Assembly: GCF_007680845.1 (NCBI RefSeq)
Contig: NZ_VEIY01000002.1
Coordinates: 364,217 to 428,216, forward strand
Length of the DNA: 64,000 bases
Origin: Curtobacterium pusillum
GTDB taxonomy: Bacteria; Actinomycetota; Actinomycetes; Actinomycetales; Microbacteriaceae
Reading direction: 5' to 3'
This document shows positions 25,557 through 35,915 of the stretch, piece after piece. Made by a program: the position numbers and the translations under genes. The notes beneath the pieces are model-generated. The model did no database searches, was not told the DNA's origin, and worked only from the letters and a program-made list of their open reading frames with translations. Positions within the stretch are counted from its first letter, which is position 1; every line of letters begins with the position of its first letter.

Positions 25557-26375
25557 ATGCCCATCCTCAACAAGGACATGCAGGTCTGCATCTCCCTCGC
25601 CGCCCGGCCGAGCAACATCGGTACCCGGTTCCACAACTTCCTGTACGACGAGCTCGGGCTGAACTTCGTCTACAAGGCGTTCACGACGAACGACCTCGCC
25701 GGCGCGGTCACCGGCATCCGGGCGCTCGACATCCGCGGCTGCTCGGTGTCCATGCCGTTCAAGGAGGCGATCATCCCGCTCGTCGACGTGGTCGAGGACT
25801 CCGCCGCGGCCATCGAGTCGATCAACACCGTCGTGAACGACGGCGGCGTCCTCACGGCGTCGAACACCGACTACGAAGCCGTCGCCGCGCTGCTCGCCTC
25901 GCACGCCGTCGACCCGTCCGGCAGCGTCCTCCTCCGCGGTTCCGGCGGCATGGCGAAGGCCGTCACCGCCGCGTTCCGTGGCGCCGGGTTCGAACGGCTC
26001 ACCGTGGTCGCCCGCAACGAGCAGACCGGCCCGGCACTCGCCGCCCAGTACGGCTACGAGTGGGTGGCCGAGGAGCACGAAGCGCCGGCGACCGACGTCG
26101 TCGTCAACGTCACCCCGCTCGGCATGCGCGGCGACCAGGAGGACGCGCCCGCCTTCGACCAGGACCGGATCGCGGCCGCGCAGACCGTGTTCGACGTGGT
26201 CGCGTTCCCCTCCGAGACACCGCTCGTCCGTGCCGGCCGCGCGGCCGGCAAGCAGGTCGTCACGGGTGCCGAGGTGATCGCGCTGCAGGCCGCTCGTCAG
26301 TTCGAGCGGTACACGGGCGTCGCGCTGACCGACGACCAGGTGCGCCGAGCGAGCGAGTTCAGCCGCAGCGAGTGA
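25557..26375 (+). CDS. Shikimate 5-dehydrogenase-like protein
   Basis: A 272-residue AroE-like protein. N-terminal substrate half: SLAARPSNIGTRFHNFLYDELGL, GCSVSMPFKEAIIP (with the catalytic-type Lys) and NTVVNDGG. C-terminal NADP half: LRGSGGMAKAV, VVARNEQTG, NVTPLGM. The AroE serine pair is only partly conserved. Family members without full AroE features act on related cyclohexene acids, so the exact reaction is uncertain. The gene is isolated and ends at a paired-repeat hairpin. Confidence 0.85.
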   Translation: MPILNKDMQVCISLAARPSNIGTRFHNFLYDELGLNFVYKAFTTNDLAGAVTGIRALDIRGCSVSMPFKEAIIPLVDVVEDSAAAIESINTVVNDGGVLTASNTDYEAVAALLASHAVDPSGSVLLRGSGGMAKAVTAAFRGAGFERLTVVARNEQTGPALAAQYGYEWVAEEHEAPATDVVVNVTPLGMRGDQEDAPAFDQDRIAAAQTVFDVVAFPSETPLVRAGRAAGKQVVTGAEVIALQAARQFERYTGVALTDDQVRRASEFSRSE

Positions 26376-26389
26376 CGCGGCCCGGCACG

Positions 26390-26431
26390 GGACAGGAGGC
26401 GCGGTGCGGGCCCGCACCGCGCCTCCAGTCC
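26390..26431. terminator. Paired GGAGGCGCGG repeat between convergent genes
   Basis: Two 21-base arms that abut (26390-26410 and 26411-26431) with a single mismatch, A against T, at the variable arm base. It can terminate both the shikimate-dehydrogenase-like gene (14 bases before it) and the convergent SRPBCC gene. Confidence 0.75.
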
Positions 26432-26440
26432 CGCGCAGTG

Positions 26441-26884
26441 TCAGCCGTTGGCGGCGCGACCTGCAGCGACCCAGCCGAGACGACGCAGCGTCTCGCGGTT
26501 CCGGATCCAGATCATCGGTTGGATGATCACGTTCGGCACGTGCGAGCCCGGGCCCTCCACGGCGTTCTCCACGATCGTGACCTTGCAGCCCCGCGCGTGC
26601 GGCTCGACCGTCAGCGAGACCCGTGCCTCGCCGATCGGCCAGCCCTTCGGCTGGATCACCATGCGACGCGGCGGGTCCCACTCGAGCGAGGTCGTCACGT
26701 CGTTGATCACGAACGGCCAGGACCCGAACGAGTGGTGCAGGTGCGTGCCGACCTGTGGCCAGCCGGCCTCTTCCTTCCGCATGCGGGACGCCCCGACGAC
26801 CCACGTCGTGTAGAGCCAGCCGTCGGCGAGCACGTCGAAGACGTCCTCGGGTCGGCAGTGCAGGATGCGGACGTTCTTCGCCAT
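26441..26884 (-). CDS. SRPBCC-family protein
   Basis: A 147-residue START/Bet v1-like protein (CRPEDVFDVLADGWLYTTWVVGASRM, WDPPRRMVIQPKGWP, CKVTIVENAVEGPG), a fold with a large hydrophobic pocket. It starts 2 bases after the stop of the FAD oxidoreductase gene, so they are co-transcribed; the pair may act on or bind the same lipid-like compound. That partnership is inference. Confidence 0.8.
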   Translation of the reverse strand: MAKNVRILHCRPEDVFDVLADGWLYTTWVVGASRMRKEEAGWPQVGTHLHHSFGSWPFVINDVTTSLEWDPPRRMVIQPKGWPIGEARVSLTVEPHARGCKVTIVENAVEGPGSHVPNVIIQPMIWIRNRETLRRLGWVAAGRAANG

Positions 26885-26886
26885 GA

Positions 26887-28332
26887 TCAGTCCTCCGGTG
26901 CGAGTTCGACGTGCTCGGGCAGCCCGAACGTGTGGCGGAGCGCACTCCGCGCGGCGTGCCAGCCGGCCATGCCGTGCACGCCCGGTCCGGGGGCGGACGC
27001 CTCCGAGCACAGGTACATGCCACCGCCCATCCGCCACGGGTCGGACGACAGCACCGGGCGCTTGACGAGCTGCCAGAAGCTGGCACCCCCAGCCGCGATG
27101 TCGCCGCCGACGTAGTTCGGGTTGTACTCGCCGAGGTCGACCGCGGTACGGCTGCTCGCGTGCAGGATCGTGTCGCGGAACCCGGGCGCGAACCGCTCGA
27201 TCTGCCGCGTGATCGCCTCGGTCTGGTCGACGTCCGACCCCGCCGGCACGTGGGCGTACGCCCAGAAGACGTGCTTGCCCGCTGGTGCGCGTCCCGGGTC
27301 CACCACTGTGGGCTCCGACCCCAGGACGTACGGCCGCTCGGCGTGCTGCCCGCGGGCGACGGCCCCCTCGGCCTCGGCGATCTCCGCCCGCGTCCCGCCG
27401 ATGTGCACGGTGCCGGCCTTCCGGAGCGCCTCGTTGGTCCACGGCACCGGGTCGGACAGCGCGAAGTCGACCTTCGACGCCGCGTTGCCGAACCGGAACC
27501 GACGGAGGGCACCGCGTCGCGGCGCGGGGATCTGCTTCCCGGCGATGCGCAGCATCCCGGGCACGCTCGTGTCGAACAGCACCGCCTTGGCGGGGGTGAG
27601 GTCGCCGAGGGACCTGATCTCCCGACCGGTCTCGATCCGGCCGCCGTGCGCGACGAGGTCGGCGGCGAGCGTGTCCACGATCGCCTGGCTCCCGCCGATC
27701 GGGACCGGCCAGCCCCGCGCGTGCGCGTACGAGCCGAGGGACAGCGCCGCCGCCGCGGTGGCCAGGGAAGGCAGGTGCTGGATCGAGTGCGCCGCGACGC
27801 CGGAGACCATCGCCGGCGCGACCTCGTCGCGGAAGCGGACGTTCCAGGCGCCCGTGCCCTGCTCGAGCGCACGGAGGCCGAAGCGGAGCACGGTCAGCGG
27901 GTGCCGCGGGACGTGCAGCAGGGCGTCGGTGGCGAAGTCGGCGACCTGGTCGGCATTGGCGGAGAGCGGCTCCATCAGCCGTCGGAACGCGGGGCCGTCG
28001 ACGCCGAGCGACTCGGCGGTCCTCGCGAGGTCCTGGTACGCGATGCCGGCGCGGCCGCCGTCCAGCGGGTGGCCGTACTGCACCTCGGGGAGTCGGAGCT
28101 CGATGCGGTCCTCGAGCCGGAAGCGTCGGAAGAACTCGGACTGCAACGCCATCGGGTGCACGGCGGAGCAGACGTCGTGCAGGAAGCCGGGGAGGGTGAG
28201 CTCCGAGGTGCGGGCGCCGCCGCCGATCGTGTCGCCGCGTTCGACGACCTCGACCGAGAGGCCGGCGCGCGCGAGGGTCACCGCCGCCGCGAGCCCGTTC
28301 GGCCCGGCTCCCACGACCACCGCATCCACCAT
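26887..28332 (-). CDS. FAD-dependent oxidoreductase, phytoene-desaturase-like
   Basis: A 481-residue flavoprotein. The dinucleotide-binding start VVVGAGPNGLAAAVTLARAG with VVERGDTIGGGARTSE is that of the CrtI/carotenoid-isomerase-like group, and the C terminus has RMGGGMYLCSEASAPGPGVHGM, the FAD-closing motif. These enzymes desaturate or isomerise polyprenoid chains, but the group is broad and no other carotenoid gene is nearby. First gene of a two-gene unit with the SRPBCC protein. Confidence 0.85.
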   Translation of the reverse strand: MVDAVVVGAGPNGLAAAVTLARAGLSVEVVERGDTIGGGARTSELTLPGFLHDVCSAVHPMALQSEFFRRFRLEDRIELRLPEVQYGHPLDGGRAGIAYQDLARTAESLGVDGPAFRRLMEPLSANADQVADFATDALLHVPRHPLTVLRFGLRALEQGTGAWNVRFRDEVAPAMVSGVAAHSIQHLPSLATAAAALSLGSYAHARGWPVPIGGSQAIVDTLAADLVAHGGRIETGREIRSLGDLTPAKAVLFDTSVPGMLRIAGKQIPAPRRGALRRFRFGNAASKVDFALSDPVPWTNEALRKAGTVHIGGTRAEIAEAEGAVARGQHAERPYVLGSEPTVVDPGRAPAGKHVFWAYAHVPAGSDVDQTEAITRQIERFAPGFRDTILHASSRTAVDLGEYNPNYVGGDIAAGGASFWQLVKRPVLSSDPWRMGGGMYLCSEASAPGPGVHGMAGWHAARSALRHTFGLPEHVELAPED

Positions 28333-28399
28333 GCCCCGAGCCTAGGGACTCGGCGCTGCGCGTGGTCTCGGTCAGATGACGGACGCCCGGCGCGCCGGG

Positions 28400-29450
<1,051 letters not shown>

Positions 29451-29467
29451 CCCCGCGTCCCGCCCGC

Positions 29468-30745
29468 TCACTCGTACCGGAGCGCTTCGATGGGGTTCTG
29501 CCGTGCCGCCCGTCGCGCGGGCAGCGTGCCCGCGAGGAAGGCGATGAACATCACGACGAGGATGATCGTGATGACCGAGGACGGCGCGAACTGCAGGATC
29601 TGCAGGCCCGGCAGGTCCTTGAGCACGGAGCCGGCGAGCACGTTCGAGATCCCCGTGCCGAGCAGGATCGCCACCCCGGCACCGATCGCGCTGCCGAGGA
29701 ACCCGATGAAGACGGCCTCGAGCGAGAACAGCGTGTAGACCTTCCCGCCGCTCATGCCCATCGCCTTCATCAGACCGATCTCGCGGGTCCGCTCCTGCAC
29801 GCTCATGAGCAGGGTGTTGATGATCCCGAACCCGGCCGCGACGAGGGCGATGACCGCGAACGCGTTGAGCACACCGACGATGCCGTTGATGACCGTCTGG
29901 AACTGCCCGAGCTGGTCCTGGATCGTCTGCCCGGTGTAGCCGTCCTTCGACAGCGCGCTCTTGACCGACGAGGCCGACGCGCCGCTGTCGAGCGTGGCGG
30001 TGGCGCTGGCGTACGAGGTGGCGATCGACGACGGCTTCCCGGTCTCCTGCGCCGCCTGCATAGCGTCGGTCAGTGCGGCGTTCGCGCCGGCTCCGCCGCC
30101 GAACAGCGACTCGTTCTGCACGCCGGCGACGGTGGCGGTGAGGGTGTGCTCCTTGCCCTGGTAGTCGTCGACGGCGATCGTGAGCTGCTTGCCCACCGCC
30201 TTGGCGGCCGTGCCGAGCCCGAGGTTCTTCAGGTAGTTCGTCGGGAGCAGCACCTGGTTGCCGGCGGACGACGCGTCGTCGAGCTGCTTGCCGGCGGCCA
30301 GGTCGGCGTCGAGCTCGCCGGCGTTCGCGGCGATGTCGACGACGTACTTGCCCTGGCCGTCGTACTCGACCCACTTCGTGCTGAGCGCGACGGCGGGCCG
30401 GACGCTGCCGATGCCCGAGACGCCCTTGATCGAGTCGATGTCGGACTGCGACAGGTACGCGAACGAGGCGGGCCCACGGTCGACGCTCTGGCTCGACTCG
30501 TCGGGGTCGTACTTCGCCGGGCCGGTGTCGGTGGAGCTCTCGACGGCCTTCGTGATGGTGAGCGACCCGGTGTCGCCGATGGAGGCGACCTGGGCGTCGA
30601 TGTAGTTGCCGACGCCCGTGCCGATGGCCGAGGTCAGCGTGATCGTGAACGCGCCGATGAAGATCGCGATGACCGTGAGCGTCGTGCGGAGCTTCGACCG
30701 GAAGGTGTTCGCGACCGCGGTGCGGAGCAGGTCGAGGAAGTTCAT
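29468..30745 (-). CDS. ABC transporter permease, MacB/FtsX type
   Basis: A 425-residue permease. One N-terminal membrane helix (TTLTVIAIFIGAFTITLTSAIG) is followed by a large external domain of about 230 residues and three C-terminal helices with the FtsX domain (VIALVAAGFGIINTLLMSVQERTREIGLMKAMGMS). MacB-type transporters use mechanotransmission to export peptides or drugs or to signal. The start overlaps the ATPase stop (ATGA). Confidence 0.9.
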   Translation of the reverse strand: MNFLDLLRTAVANTFRSKLRTTLTVIAIFIGAFTITLTSAIGTGVGNYIDAQVASIGDTGSLTITKAVESSTDTGPAKYDPDESSQSVDRGPASFAYLSQSDIDSIKGVSGIGSVRPAVALSTKWVEYDGQGKYVVDIAANAGELDADLAAGKQLDDASSAGNQVLLPTNYLKNLGLGTAAKAVGKQLTIAVDDYQGKEHTLTATVAGVQNESLFGGGAGANAALTDAMQAAQETGKPSSIATSYASATATLDSGASASSVKSALSKDGYTGQTIQDQLGQFQTVINGIVGVLNAFAVIALVAAGFGIINTLLMSVQERTREIGLMKAMGMSGGKVYTLFSLEAVFIGFLGSAIGAGVAILLGTGISNVLAGSVLKDLPGLQILQFAPSSVITIILVVMFIAFLAGTLPARRAARQNPIEALRYE

Positions 30746-31488
30746 GCGGAGTGCCTTCCGTGCGATGCCCGGCCATCGACGACGCCGTCGACGGCACCGC
30801 CGTCCCCGCCCCCGGCGACGATGAGCCCGTCGCGGACGTTGACCCGTCGGTCGCAGCGCTCGGCGAGTTCCTCGTCGTGGGTGACCACCACGAGGGTGAT
30901 GCCGCGCTCCCGCTGCAGGCCGAAGAGCATGTCCTCGACCACCTGCCCGGTGTTGGTGTCGAGGTTGCCGGTCGGCTCGTCGGCGAAGATCACGCTCGGC
31001 TCGCCGACGAGCGCCCGTGCGATGACGACCCGCTGCTTCTGCCCGCCGGACAGGTCGTTCGCGTCGTTCTTGGCCTTGTCGGCGAGCCCGAGGGCGTCGA
31101 GCGCCGCCATGCCCCGCCGCTTCCGCTCGGCCCCGGTCACGCCGGCGATCTTCAGCGGCAGCACGACGTTGTCGAGCACCGAGGTCTTCGGCGTCAGGAA
31201 GAACTGCTGGAAGACGAACCCGAAGGTGCTGTTCCGCGTGCGGTTCACCTGCCGGGCGCTCAGGGTCGCCGCGTCGGTGCCGTCGAGCAGGATCTGCCCC
31301 GCCGACGGCTTGTCGAGCAGGGCGAGCAGGTGCATGAGCGTCGACTTGCCGGAACCGGACTTGCCGACGATGGCGAGGCTCTCGCCCTGGTCGACCCGCA
31401 GCGACACCCCCTTGAGCGCATCGAACCGCGTGGCGCCGCGGCCGTAGGTCCTCGCGAGGTCACGCGCCTCGAGCACGGGAGTGGTCAT
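30742..31488 (-). CDS. ABC transporter ATP-binding protein, MacB/LolD type
   Basis: A 248-residue ATPase. Walker A GKSGSGKST (about 42-50), signature LSGGQKQR, Walker B VIFADEPTG and the H-loop THDEE are complete. The C terminus is Gly/Asp-rich and unusual. ATG 31488 is chosen at MTTPVLEAR, where the domain begins. Transcribed with the permease and divergent from a TetR regulator that probably controls the pair. Confidence 0.92.
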   Translation of the reverse strand: MTTPVLEARDLARTYGRGATRFDALKGVSLRVDQGESLAIVGKSGSGKSTLMHLLALLDKPSAGQILLDGTDAATLSARQVNRTRNSTFGFVFQQFFLTPKTSVLDNVVLPLKIAGVTGAERKRRGMAALDALGLADKAKNDANDLSGGQKQRVVIARALVGEPSVIFADEPTGNLDTNTGQVVEDMLFGLQRERGITLVVVTHDEELAERCDRRVNVRDGLIVAGGGDGGAVDGVVDGRASHGRHSA

Positions 31489-31516
31489 GCGCCAACCGTA
31501 CTGTCCACTGCACGAC

Positions 31517-31561
31517 TGCAAGTTTGCATTTCCTGTAAGGCCTGTGACGTTCGGGTTACAG
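31517..31561. promoter_or_regulatory. Candidate TetR operators between the MacB-type operon and TetR gene
   Basis: TGCAA-GT-TTGCA (31517-31528), and CTGTAA (31533-31538) paired with TTACAG (31556-31561), in an 80-base divergent gap that is less GC-rich than its surroundings. TetR-family proteins often bind such palindromes to control themselves and the divergent transporter. Confidence 0.5.
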
Positions 31562-31568
31562 TCGGCGC

Positions 31569-32201
31569 ATGCACGACACCGCGCCCGCCGCCGAGATGGG
31601 TCTCCGCGACCGCAAGCGCATCGAGACCCGCCACCGGATCGCCGAGGCCGCTCGCTCGCTGGCCCTCGAGCAGGACATCGACCACACCACGATCGAGCAG
31701 ATCGCCGCTCGGGCCGAGGTGTCCCCGCGGACGTTCTTCAACTACTTCGAGAGCAAGGAGGACGCGGTCCTCGGGCACACCGAACTCGACCTGCGGCCGG
31801 AGACCCTCGACGCGCACCTCGAGACGGTGGCGGGGGAGCCGGCGGCGCAGGCGGTCGTGGACCTCGCGTTCCTCGTGTTCGGTTCGTCCTTCGGCGACGA
31901 GCGTGAGCGTCTCGCCCGCAAGGAGGTGATCGTCCGCTTCCCCCAGCTCATGCGCCGGCAGGTGTCCCGGATGACGACCGTGGCCGAGGCGATGACCGGT
32001 GCCGTGCGCACGATCCTCGAGCGCGACCCCGCCTGGGGGCCGGACGCCGCGACGCCCCAGGCGGCCGAGATGCTGCTCGGGATGTGCATGACCGGTCTGC
32101 GGAGCTCCGCTCGGCACGAGGGGTCGGACCCGGAAGAGGTCCGCGCCCGGGTGGTCGGGACGATCCGCGACACCGCGTCCCGGATCGCAGCCCAGGGGTG
32201 A
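31569..32201 (+). CDS. TetR/AcrR-family regulator
   Basis: A 210-residue repressor. The N-terminal helix-turn-helix reads TTIEQIAARAEVSPRTFFNYFESKEDAV, very typical of TetR. The remainder is a helical ligand domain. Divergent from the MacB-type ABC pair with operator-like palindromes between, so it most likely regulates that transporter in response to its substrate. Confidence 0.9.
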   Translation: MHDTAPAAEMGLRDRKRIETRHRIAEAARSLALEQDIDHTTIEQIAARAEVSPRTFFNYFESKEDAVLGHTELDLRPETLDAHLETVAGEPAAQAVVDLAFLVFGSSFGDERERLARKEVIVRFPQLMRRQVSRMTTVAEAMTGAVRTILERDPAWGPDAATPQAAEMLLGMCMTGLRSSARHEGSDPEEVRARVVGTIRDTASRIAAQG

Positions 32202-32205
32202 GCCG

Positions 32206-33249
32206 TCAGGGCTTCGTGATGAAGCCCTCCTGCACCATCCAGTCGAAGGCGACGTCGGCCGGCTCCCGTCCCTCGACGTCGACCTGCCGGTTGAGCTCCT
32301 GCAGCACCGAGTCGGTGAGCTTCGGCGAGATCCGGTCGTAGATGTCGGCGAGCTGCGGGTACTCCTCCAGCGTCGCCGAGTTCAGCACCGGCGCGACGTT
32401 GTACGCCGGGAAGAAGCCCTTGTCGTCCTCGAGCACGGTCAGGCCGAGCGACTTGATGCGGCCGTCGGTCGTGAAGACCTCGCCGAAGTTGCACTTGCCC
32501 TTGTCGGTCGCCGTGTAGACGGTTCCGGTGTCGAGGATGCTGACGTTGCTGCTCGGGATGCCGTTCGGCCCGGAACCGCCGAGCTCGAGGCCGTACTTCT
32601 CCAGCATCGGCTTGAACCCGTCGGCCCGCGAGTTGAACTCGGACTCCACGCAGAACGTGCGTTCGGCGGCAGGGAGCTTCGCGACGTCGGAGAGCGTCTT
32701 GACGTTGCCGAGCTTCGCCACCGCTTCGTTGCGCACCGCGAACGCGTAGGTGTTGTTCATCGGCGCGGGCTCGAGCCAGGTCAGGCCGTTGCGGGCGTCC
32801 TCCTTCTTCACCGCTTCCCACTGCTCGGTCTTGTCGGGGATGCCCTCGGCGTGGCCCATGTAGGTGAGCCACGCGGTGCCGGTGTACTCGTAGGTCATGT
32901 CGGCGTCGTGCGTGGTCATGAGCTGGCGGGCGGGGACGCTGCCCGGCACGTTGGTCTCGTCGGTGACGTCGAACCCTGCGGCCGTCGCCGCGAGGACCGC
33001 GATCTTGCCGAGCACGAGCTGCTCGGTGAAGTTCTTCGACGTGACGGTGATGTGCGCGCCGTCCGGCAGGTCGTCGATCTTGCCGATGGAGCCGGGCCCG
33101 GTGGCCGGGACGAAGGAGGTCGCGGGTTGCAGTCCGCAGCCGGTCAGGAGGACAGCGGCTGCCCCTGCGACGGCTCCGGCGGTCAGGATGCGTCGTCGGG
33201 TGGTCGGACGGGAGGCGCGGCGTGCGTCGCGCGGGTCGGCGTGTGTCAT
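32206..33249 (-). CDS. Osmoprotectant ABC transporter, substrate-binding lipoprotein (OpuCC/ProX type)
   Basis: A 347-residue lipoprotein. RRR, a hydrophobic stretch and the lipobox VLLTGC lie near residue 37; the mature protein belongs to the OpuAC family (TVTSKNFTEQLVLGKIAV, ADMTYEYTGTAWLTYMG, FCVESEFNSRADGF). It binds quaternary amines such as glycine betaine or carnitine. The N-terminal coding region has a GGAGGCGCGG-family half-site (33205-33220, encoding RRASRPT). Last gene of the operon; its ATG overlaps the permease stop. Confidence 0.92.
   Translation of the reverse strand: MTHADPRDARRASRPTTRRRILTAGAVAGAAAVLLTGCGLQPATSFVPATGPGSIGKIDDLPDGAHITVTSKNFTEQLVLGKIAVLAATAAGFDVTDETNVPGSVPARQLMTTHDADMTYEYTGTAWLTYMGHAEGIPDKTEQWEAVKKEDARNGLTWLEPAPMNNTYAFAVRNEAVAKLGNVKTLSDVAKLPAAERTFCVESEFNSRADGFKPMLEKYGLELGGSGPNGIPSSNVSILDTGTVYTATDKGKCNFGEVFTTDGRIKSLGLTVLEDDKGFFPAYNVAPVLNSATLEEYPQLADIYDRISPKLTDSVLQELNRQVDVEGREPADVAFDWMVQEGFITKP
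33205..33220. repeat. Single GGAGGCGCGG-family half-site in the OpuCC-type gene
   Basis: CGGACGGGAGGCGCGG, a full-length match to the paired arms, placed in the poorly conserved signal-peptide region. Confidence 0.75.
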
Positions 33250-34007
33250 CGGAGTCCCTTCGGTCGTGCGACCGTCTCGACCACGCGGCCGATCCAGTCG
33301 ATGGACAGGGCGAGGAGCGCCACCAGGAGCGCTCCGGACACGAGCACCTTCGGCAGGAAGAGGTTCACCCCGGTGGTGATGAGCAGCCCGAGCCCGCCCG
33401 CGCCGATGAAGGTCGCGAGGGTGGCCGTGCCGACGAGCAGCACGAGGGCGGTCCGGATGCCGGACAGCATGACGGGGACGGCGAGCGGCAGTTCGACCTT
33501 CACGAGCACGCTGAACGCGCTCATGCCCATGCCCCGCCCGGCCTCGACCAGTCGGGAGTCGACGCTCTGCACACCGATCATGGTGTTCCGGAGCACCGGC
33601 AGGATCGCGTAGAGCACGAGGGCGACGACCGCCGACCACGAGTTCAGGCCGAACCACGCCCCGAGCAGCACGATGAGGCCGACCGCCGGTGCCGCCTGCC
33701 CGAAGTTCGCGACCGCGAGCACGTACGTGCTCGCTCGCCGGAGCGGGCCGCGGGTGAGCAGGATGCCGAGCGGGATGCCGATGACGAGCACGAGGACCGT
33801 CGCCTCGAGCGTGAGCACGAGGTGCTGGCCCGTGAGCGTGAGGATGTCCGCGGGGTTGAGCGTCGTGCGCTCGGTCGGGGTCAGGTCCGCCGTCGCGAGC
33901 CAGACCGCGAACCCCGCGAGGACCACGAGGATGGCGATCGGCTGGACGAGGAGGCCCTTCCACGAGGTGCGGTCGCCTGTGGCCGGCCCCGCGGCGACGG
34001 CGCTCAC
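33246..34007 (-). CDS. Osmoprotectant ABC transporter permease (OpuCB/ProW type)
   Basis: A 253-residue permease with about six membrane helices and the conserved loop VEAGRGMGMSAFSVLVKVELPLA that contacts the ATPase. One of two permease genes in this four-gene operon; the other is the first gene. The N terminus carries a longer hydrophobic lead (WKGLLVQPIAILVVLAG). GTG start overlaps the ATPase stop (GTGA). Confidence 0.92.
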   Translation of the reverse strand: MSAVAAGPATGDRTSWKGLLVQPIAILVVLAGFAVWLATADLTPTERTTLNPADILTLTGQHLVLTLEATVLVLVIGIPLGILLTRGPLRRASTYVLAVANFGQAAPAVGLIVLLGAWFGLNSWSAVVALVLYAILPVLRNTMIGVQSVDSRLVEAGRGMGMSAFSVLVKVELPLAVPVMLSGIRTALVLLVGTATLATFIGAGGLGLLITTGVNLFLPKVLVSGALLVALLALSIDWIGRVVETVARPKGLR

Positions 34008-35281
34008 AGCTCCTCCCCGGAGGCCGCCGGCGCTGGTGCGACCGGCGCGGACGGCAGCGTCTCGATCGGGTTCGTGTTCGTCCCGACCGGGGTGTACTCC
34101 TGGTCGCTCGCCGCGGCGGCCCGGGAACGCGTGATCGCTTCCATCACCGTCTCGACCGTGATGACGCCCCGGAAGGCGTCCCGGCGCCCGGTGACGAGCG
34201 CAGCGCCGGCGCTCGAGACGAGCATGGTGTCGAGGGCGTCGTTCAGCGTCGCCGCCTCGCCCACCACGGGCAGGTCCGGTTCGACGCCGTCGGGGATGCG
34301 CGTGAGCCGCTCGAGCTGCCGCTTGCTCGGCCAGCCGATCGGCCGCTGGCGGTGGTCGACGACGACGGCGTGCTGGTGTCCGCCGGCCTCGTTCATCCGC
34401 TGCAGCACGGCCTTCGTCTCCTCACCCGGCGAGCAGGTGACGGCGGAGACCACCTCGACGTCGCGCACCCGGTTCAGCGTGAGCTGCTTCAGCCCCGCGC
34501 CTGACCCGATGAAGTTCTCGACGAACTCGTTGGCCGGCTCGGCGAGGATCCGCTCCGGGGTGTCGTACTGCACGATGTGCGCGCCCTCGGTGAAGATGAC
34601 GATCCAGTCACCGAGCTTCACGGCCTCGTCGAAGTCGTGGCTGACGATGACGATCGTCTTGTGCAGTTCCTCCTGGATGCGGAGGAGCTCGTCCTGCAGC
34701 CGCTGTCGCGTGATCGGGTCGACGGCACCGAACGGCTCGTCCATGAGCAGGACGGGCGGGTCCGCGGCGAGCGCCCGGGCCACGCCGACGCGCTGCTGCT
34801 GGCCGCCGGAGAGTTCGCGGGGGAAGCGGTCCCGGTAGGTGTCGGGGTCGAGCGAGACGAGGTCGAGCAGCTCGTCGACCCGGGCTGCGATCTTGTCCTT
34901 CGACCAGCCGAGCATCTTCGGGACGATCGCGATGTTCGCGGCGACCGTCATGTGCGGGAAGAGCCCGCCGGCCTGGATCACGTAGCCCATGCGGCGTCGG
35001 AGCTCGTCCGCGTCGATGCCGGTGACGTCGTCGTCCCCGACCACGATCCGCCCCTCGGTGGGCTCGATGAGCCGGTTGATCATCTTCAGGGTCGTCGTCT
35101 TGCCGCAGCCGGAGGGGCCGACGAGCACGACGATCTTGCCGGCCGGGATCTCGAGCGTGATGCCGTCGACGGCGGGCTTCGTCTGGCCGGGGTACCGCTT
35201 GGTGACCTCGTCGAGCAGGATGCTGCGGCCGGTGACGTGCCCGTCGGGGGCGGTGGTGGTGGCGGAGTCAGTGCTGGACAC
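34004..35281 (-). CDS. Osmoprotectant ABC transporter ATP-binding protein with CBS domains (OpuCA type)
   Basis: A 425-residue ATPase. Walker A GPSGCGKTT (55-63), signature LSGGQQQRVGVARAL, Walker B LLMDEPFGAVDP and the FDEA loop are present. Residues from about 280 to 390 form a CBS-type pair (EVVSAVTCSPGEETKAVLQRM, GAALVTGRRDAFRGVIT), which in OpuA-type systems senses ionic strength. A low-complexity Pro/Ala tail follows. It overlaps the first permease gene by 14 bases. Confidence 0.92.
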   Translation of the reverse strand: MSSTDSATTTAPDGHVTGRSILLDEVTKRYPGQTKPAVDGITLEIPAGKIVVLVGPSGCGKTTTLKMINRLIEPTEGRIVVGDDDVTGIDADELRRRMGYVIQAGGLFPHMTVAANIAIVPKMLGWSKDKIAARVDELLDLVSLDPDTYRDRFPRELSGGQQQRVGVARALAADPPVLLMDEPFGAVDPITRQRLQDELLRIQEELHKTIVIVSHDFDEAVKLGDWIVIFTEGAHIVQYDTPERILAEPANEFVENFIGSGAGLKQLTLNRVRDVEVVSAVTCSPGEETKAVLQRMNEAGGHQHAVVVDHRQRPIGWPSKRQLERLTRIPDGVEPDLPVVGEAATLNDALDTMLVSSAGAALVTGRRDAFRGVITVETVMEAITRSRAAAASDQEYTPVGTNTNPIETLPSAPVAPAPAASGEEL

Positions 35282-35915
35282 GGATACCTCTCGAGATGGT
35301 CAGTCGGCCGAGGCCGAGGAGGAGCAGGTCGAGGACGAGGGCGAGCAGGATGACCCCGACCACCCCGACCGTGACGGAGAAGAGGGCGTTGGCGCCGCCG
35401 AGGCGGGAGAGCCCGGAGAAGATGAAGCCGCCGAGACCGGGGCCGAGCGCGTAGGCGGCGATCGCGGCGATGCCCATCACCATCTGGGCGGAGACGCGCA
35501 CGCCGCTGAGGATGATCGGCCACGCCATCGGCAGCTCGACCTGCAGCAGGGTCCGGAACCGGCTCATGCCGATGCCCCGCGCCGACTCGACCACGGTGGG
35601 CGGGATCTCGGCGAGGCCGACGACGGCGTTCCGGAGGATCGGCAGCGTGGCGAAGAAGACCACCGTGACGACCGACGGCACGACGCCGAACCCGAGCGGG
35701 ACGATGAGGAGGCCGATGACGGCGAAGGACGGCAGGGTGAGGCCGATGGCGGACACCCCGTTCGCGACCGAGGTGAGGCGCTGGCTGCGGTAGACGAGTG
35801 TGGCGAGGACCACGGCGATCACCGCGGCGAGCACGGTGCACTGGACGACCAGTGAGAAGTGCTGCCACGACGCGAACCAGATCTGGTCCCACCGCTCCCC
35901 GATGTACTGGAACAC
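35268..35915 (-). CDS. Osmoprotectant ABC transporter permease (first gene of operon)
   Basis: A 215-residue permease with five to six helices and the loop VESARGIGMSRFRTLLQVELPMAW. GTG 35915 (VFQYIGERW) is selected because AAGGAG lies 9 bases upstream; the longer reading frame upstream has no ribosome site. Pairs with the second permease to form the membrane channel. Confidence 0.9.
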   Translation of the reverse strand: MFQYIGERWDQIWFASWQHFSLVVQCTVLAAVIAVVLATLVYRSQRLTSVANGVSAIGLTLPSFAVIGLLIVPLGFGVVPSVVTVVFFATLPILRNAVVGLAEIPPTVVESARGIGMSRFRTLLQVELPMAWPIILSGVRVSAQMVMGIAAIAAYALGPGLGGFIFSGLSRLGGANALFSVTVGVVGVILLALVLDLLLLGLGRLTISRGIRVQH

